NCBI GenBank assembly: GCA_943704525.1
Contig: CALSCQ010002200.1
Span: 1 to 33,543, forward strand
Origin: Pigoraptor vietnamica
Lineage: Eukaryota; Opisthokonta; Filasterea
DNA: 33,543 nucleotides
Direction of reading: 5' to 3'
Shown here: one piece after another, positions 32,929 to 33,543 of the stretch
Layout: each line of letters begins with the position of its first letter
Numbering within the stretch: the first letter of the stretch is position 1
Position numbers and translations under genes: made by a program
The notes under the pieces: generated by a model
Seen by the model: only the letters and a program-made list of their open reading frames with translations
What the model was told of the DNA's origin: nothing
Databases searched by the model: none

Positions 32929-33324
32929 TTCGTGCGCAATCCGCGAGCAGCTTCGTGCAGCTCGGCATGTGCGGCCATTGCGGGCTGCTGGGGGGCGCTC
33001 TCCACCGACTGCGTGGCGTGCCCCATCGCAAAGTACGGCGCCCTTTGCATGCCCTCTGTGGGGGACGAGTCGGAGGGGTCAACGAACAACTCGGCCGCGA
33101 TTGCCGGTGGCGTCGTGGGGGGTGTCGTCCTTCTCGCCATTCTCTGCGGGTGCATTGTTCTCTTCATCAGACGTGAGCAAGTGCGACTGGCCGTCGAGAA
33201 GGAGTACGTGGCGCGCGTCGATCGCCTCGTTGCGATTTTTGGCGTGGACAGGCGGGACGGCAGTGCGCTTTCTGCCGCGTCGAAGCAGATGGGCGACCTT
33301 TTGACGATGGTGGGTTGCTATTGA
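25633..33324 (+). CDS. Large receptor L-domain (EGFR ectodomain-like) membrane protein
   Basis: Probable cell-surface receptor, 2221 residues, exons 25633-25726, 25830-27589, 27774-30054, 30347-31834, 32051-32719 and 32951-33324. Residues 1-31 form a signal peptide (basic start, then VVVAVLLLVAVVEGV). Residues 32-2097 are dozens of short beta-helix-like repeats of the type 'L..L.GF..L..VGG.L.I..N', as in Receptor L domains, with many N-x-S/T sites. Three arrays each open with a Cys pair (VCGGGDVRRLSVGC at 37; VCQGR at 1379; VCRQK at 1875) and close with LC...C (C1378, C1874, C2097). Residues 2100-2130 are a Cys cluster with GCWGALSTDCVAC, resembling the EGFR domain IV block GCWG.x.x.DCV.C. 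One transmembrane helix spans about 2146-2170, followed by RR and a 51-residue basic tail. No kinase is in the window. A GTGGGT donor at 33310 could extend it beyond the edge. Confidence 0.85.
30038..30190 (+). repeat. Threefold repeat of an exon end/splice donor
   Basis: The last exon-3 bases plus the donor (CGACAG...ACGTGCG then GTGCGTCTCTT) begin at 30038. Near-copies start at 30095 and 30168, the latter diverging after GTGCGT. The second and third copies lie inside the intron 30055-30346 and keep both the Cys-codon-like end and the donor. Confidence 0.75.
32855..32925 (+). repeat. (CA)n microsatellite in receptor intron 5
   Basis: A mostly pure CA repeat with a few interruptions (for example CACTCA and CATACA) inside the intron 32720-32950. 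Read in the coding frame it gives Thr-His repeats without a stop. Confidence 0.9.
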
Positions 33325-33543
33325 GACGTGGATGTTTGTTATTTTCCGGTGCGTGTGCGTCTTTCAAGCAATAGTACTCTTGGGAGCTGTGCTCGCGTGT
33401 GGCGTGTCAACGTGTGTGCGCAGTTTTTCCCGAGGTGCGATCTGCGTGCGTGGTTGTTTTCTGCGTGCGTGATTGTGTGCACCACCGGAGGCGGCCAAGT
33501 GCGTGCAACTGCAACTGCCCCCCCTCCCCCCCCCTCTCCTCCG
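33325..33543. other. Downstream end of window, possible intron start
   Basis: No supported exon. The sequence is GT-rich and ends in a C/T-rich tract (about 33518-33540) of the kind that precedes acceptors or breaks assemblies. It may be 3' UTR or an intron of the receptor gene. Confidence 0.35.

Overview
This window is eukaryotic nuclear DNA from a GC-rich, intron-bearing protist. Coding exons are interrupted by GT...AG introns of about 69 to 292 nt, the genes are single (not operonic), and the protein set is eukaryotic: the second-largest RNA polymerase II subunit, the SUMO E2 UBC9, the major vault protein, the TOR regulator NPRL3, an INO80C/Ies6-type chromatin subunit, a PACS sorting adaptor and a very long L-domain membrane receptor. 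Genes for vault protein, PACS and an EGFR-like ectodomain fit a free-living flagellate or amoeboid lineage near the opisthokont/amoebozoan side of the tree, but I cannot name the organism from this sequence. Both window ends are C-rich tracts, as often seen at assembly breaks, and a gene runs up to or off each edge.

Layout from left to right. 81-898 (minus): UBC9, 3'-truncated by the window edge. 1422-5774 (plus): RPB2, 8 exons, divergent from UBC9 across a 523-bp shared upstream region. 6090-8948 (plus): a fused aspartokinase-like/diaminopimelate decarboxylase protein of bacterial LysAC type, whose kinase half has lost its signature motifs. 8949-12451: an island of less GC-rich looking DNA holding unrecognised reading frames (9228-9461 and 9516-9992 minus; 10085-11510 plus) and a strong hairpin. 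12452-16655 (plus): PACS, 7 exons. 16656-17744: non-coding, with an AT-rich patch, a CA microsatellite and a TATA box. 17745-21387 (plus): major vault protein, 9 exons. 21624-23599 (minus): NPRL3, 2 exons, convergent with MVP. 24016-24926 (plus): INO80C-like, 5 exons, divergent from NPRL3. 25633-33324 (plus): secreted or membrane L-domain receptor, 6 exons, with an EGFR-like Cys cluster, one transmembrane helix and a tail that may continue past the window.

The genes do not form one pathway; this looks like a compact housekeeping segment. The most unusual items are the LysAC fusion with an apparently dead kinase half, the modular L-domain receptor (repeat arrays bounded by phase-1 introns, a triplicated splice-donor region, and two introns that are stop-free and a multiple of three long), a 24-bp perfect palindrome upstream of that receptor, a strong preference for GTGCGT splice donors, and the orphan-gene island. 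Exon boundaries were placed by eye from splice signals, reading frame and remembered family conservation; no alignment or transcript data were available.
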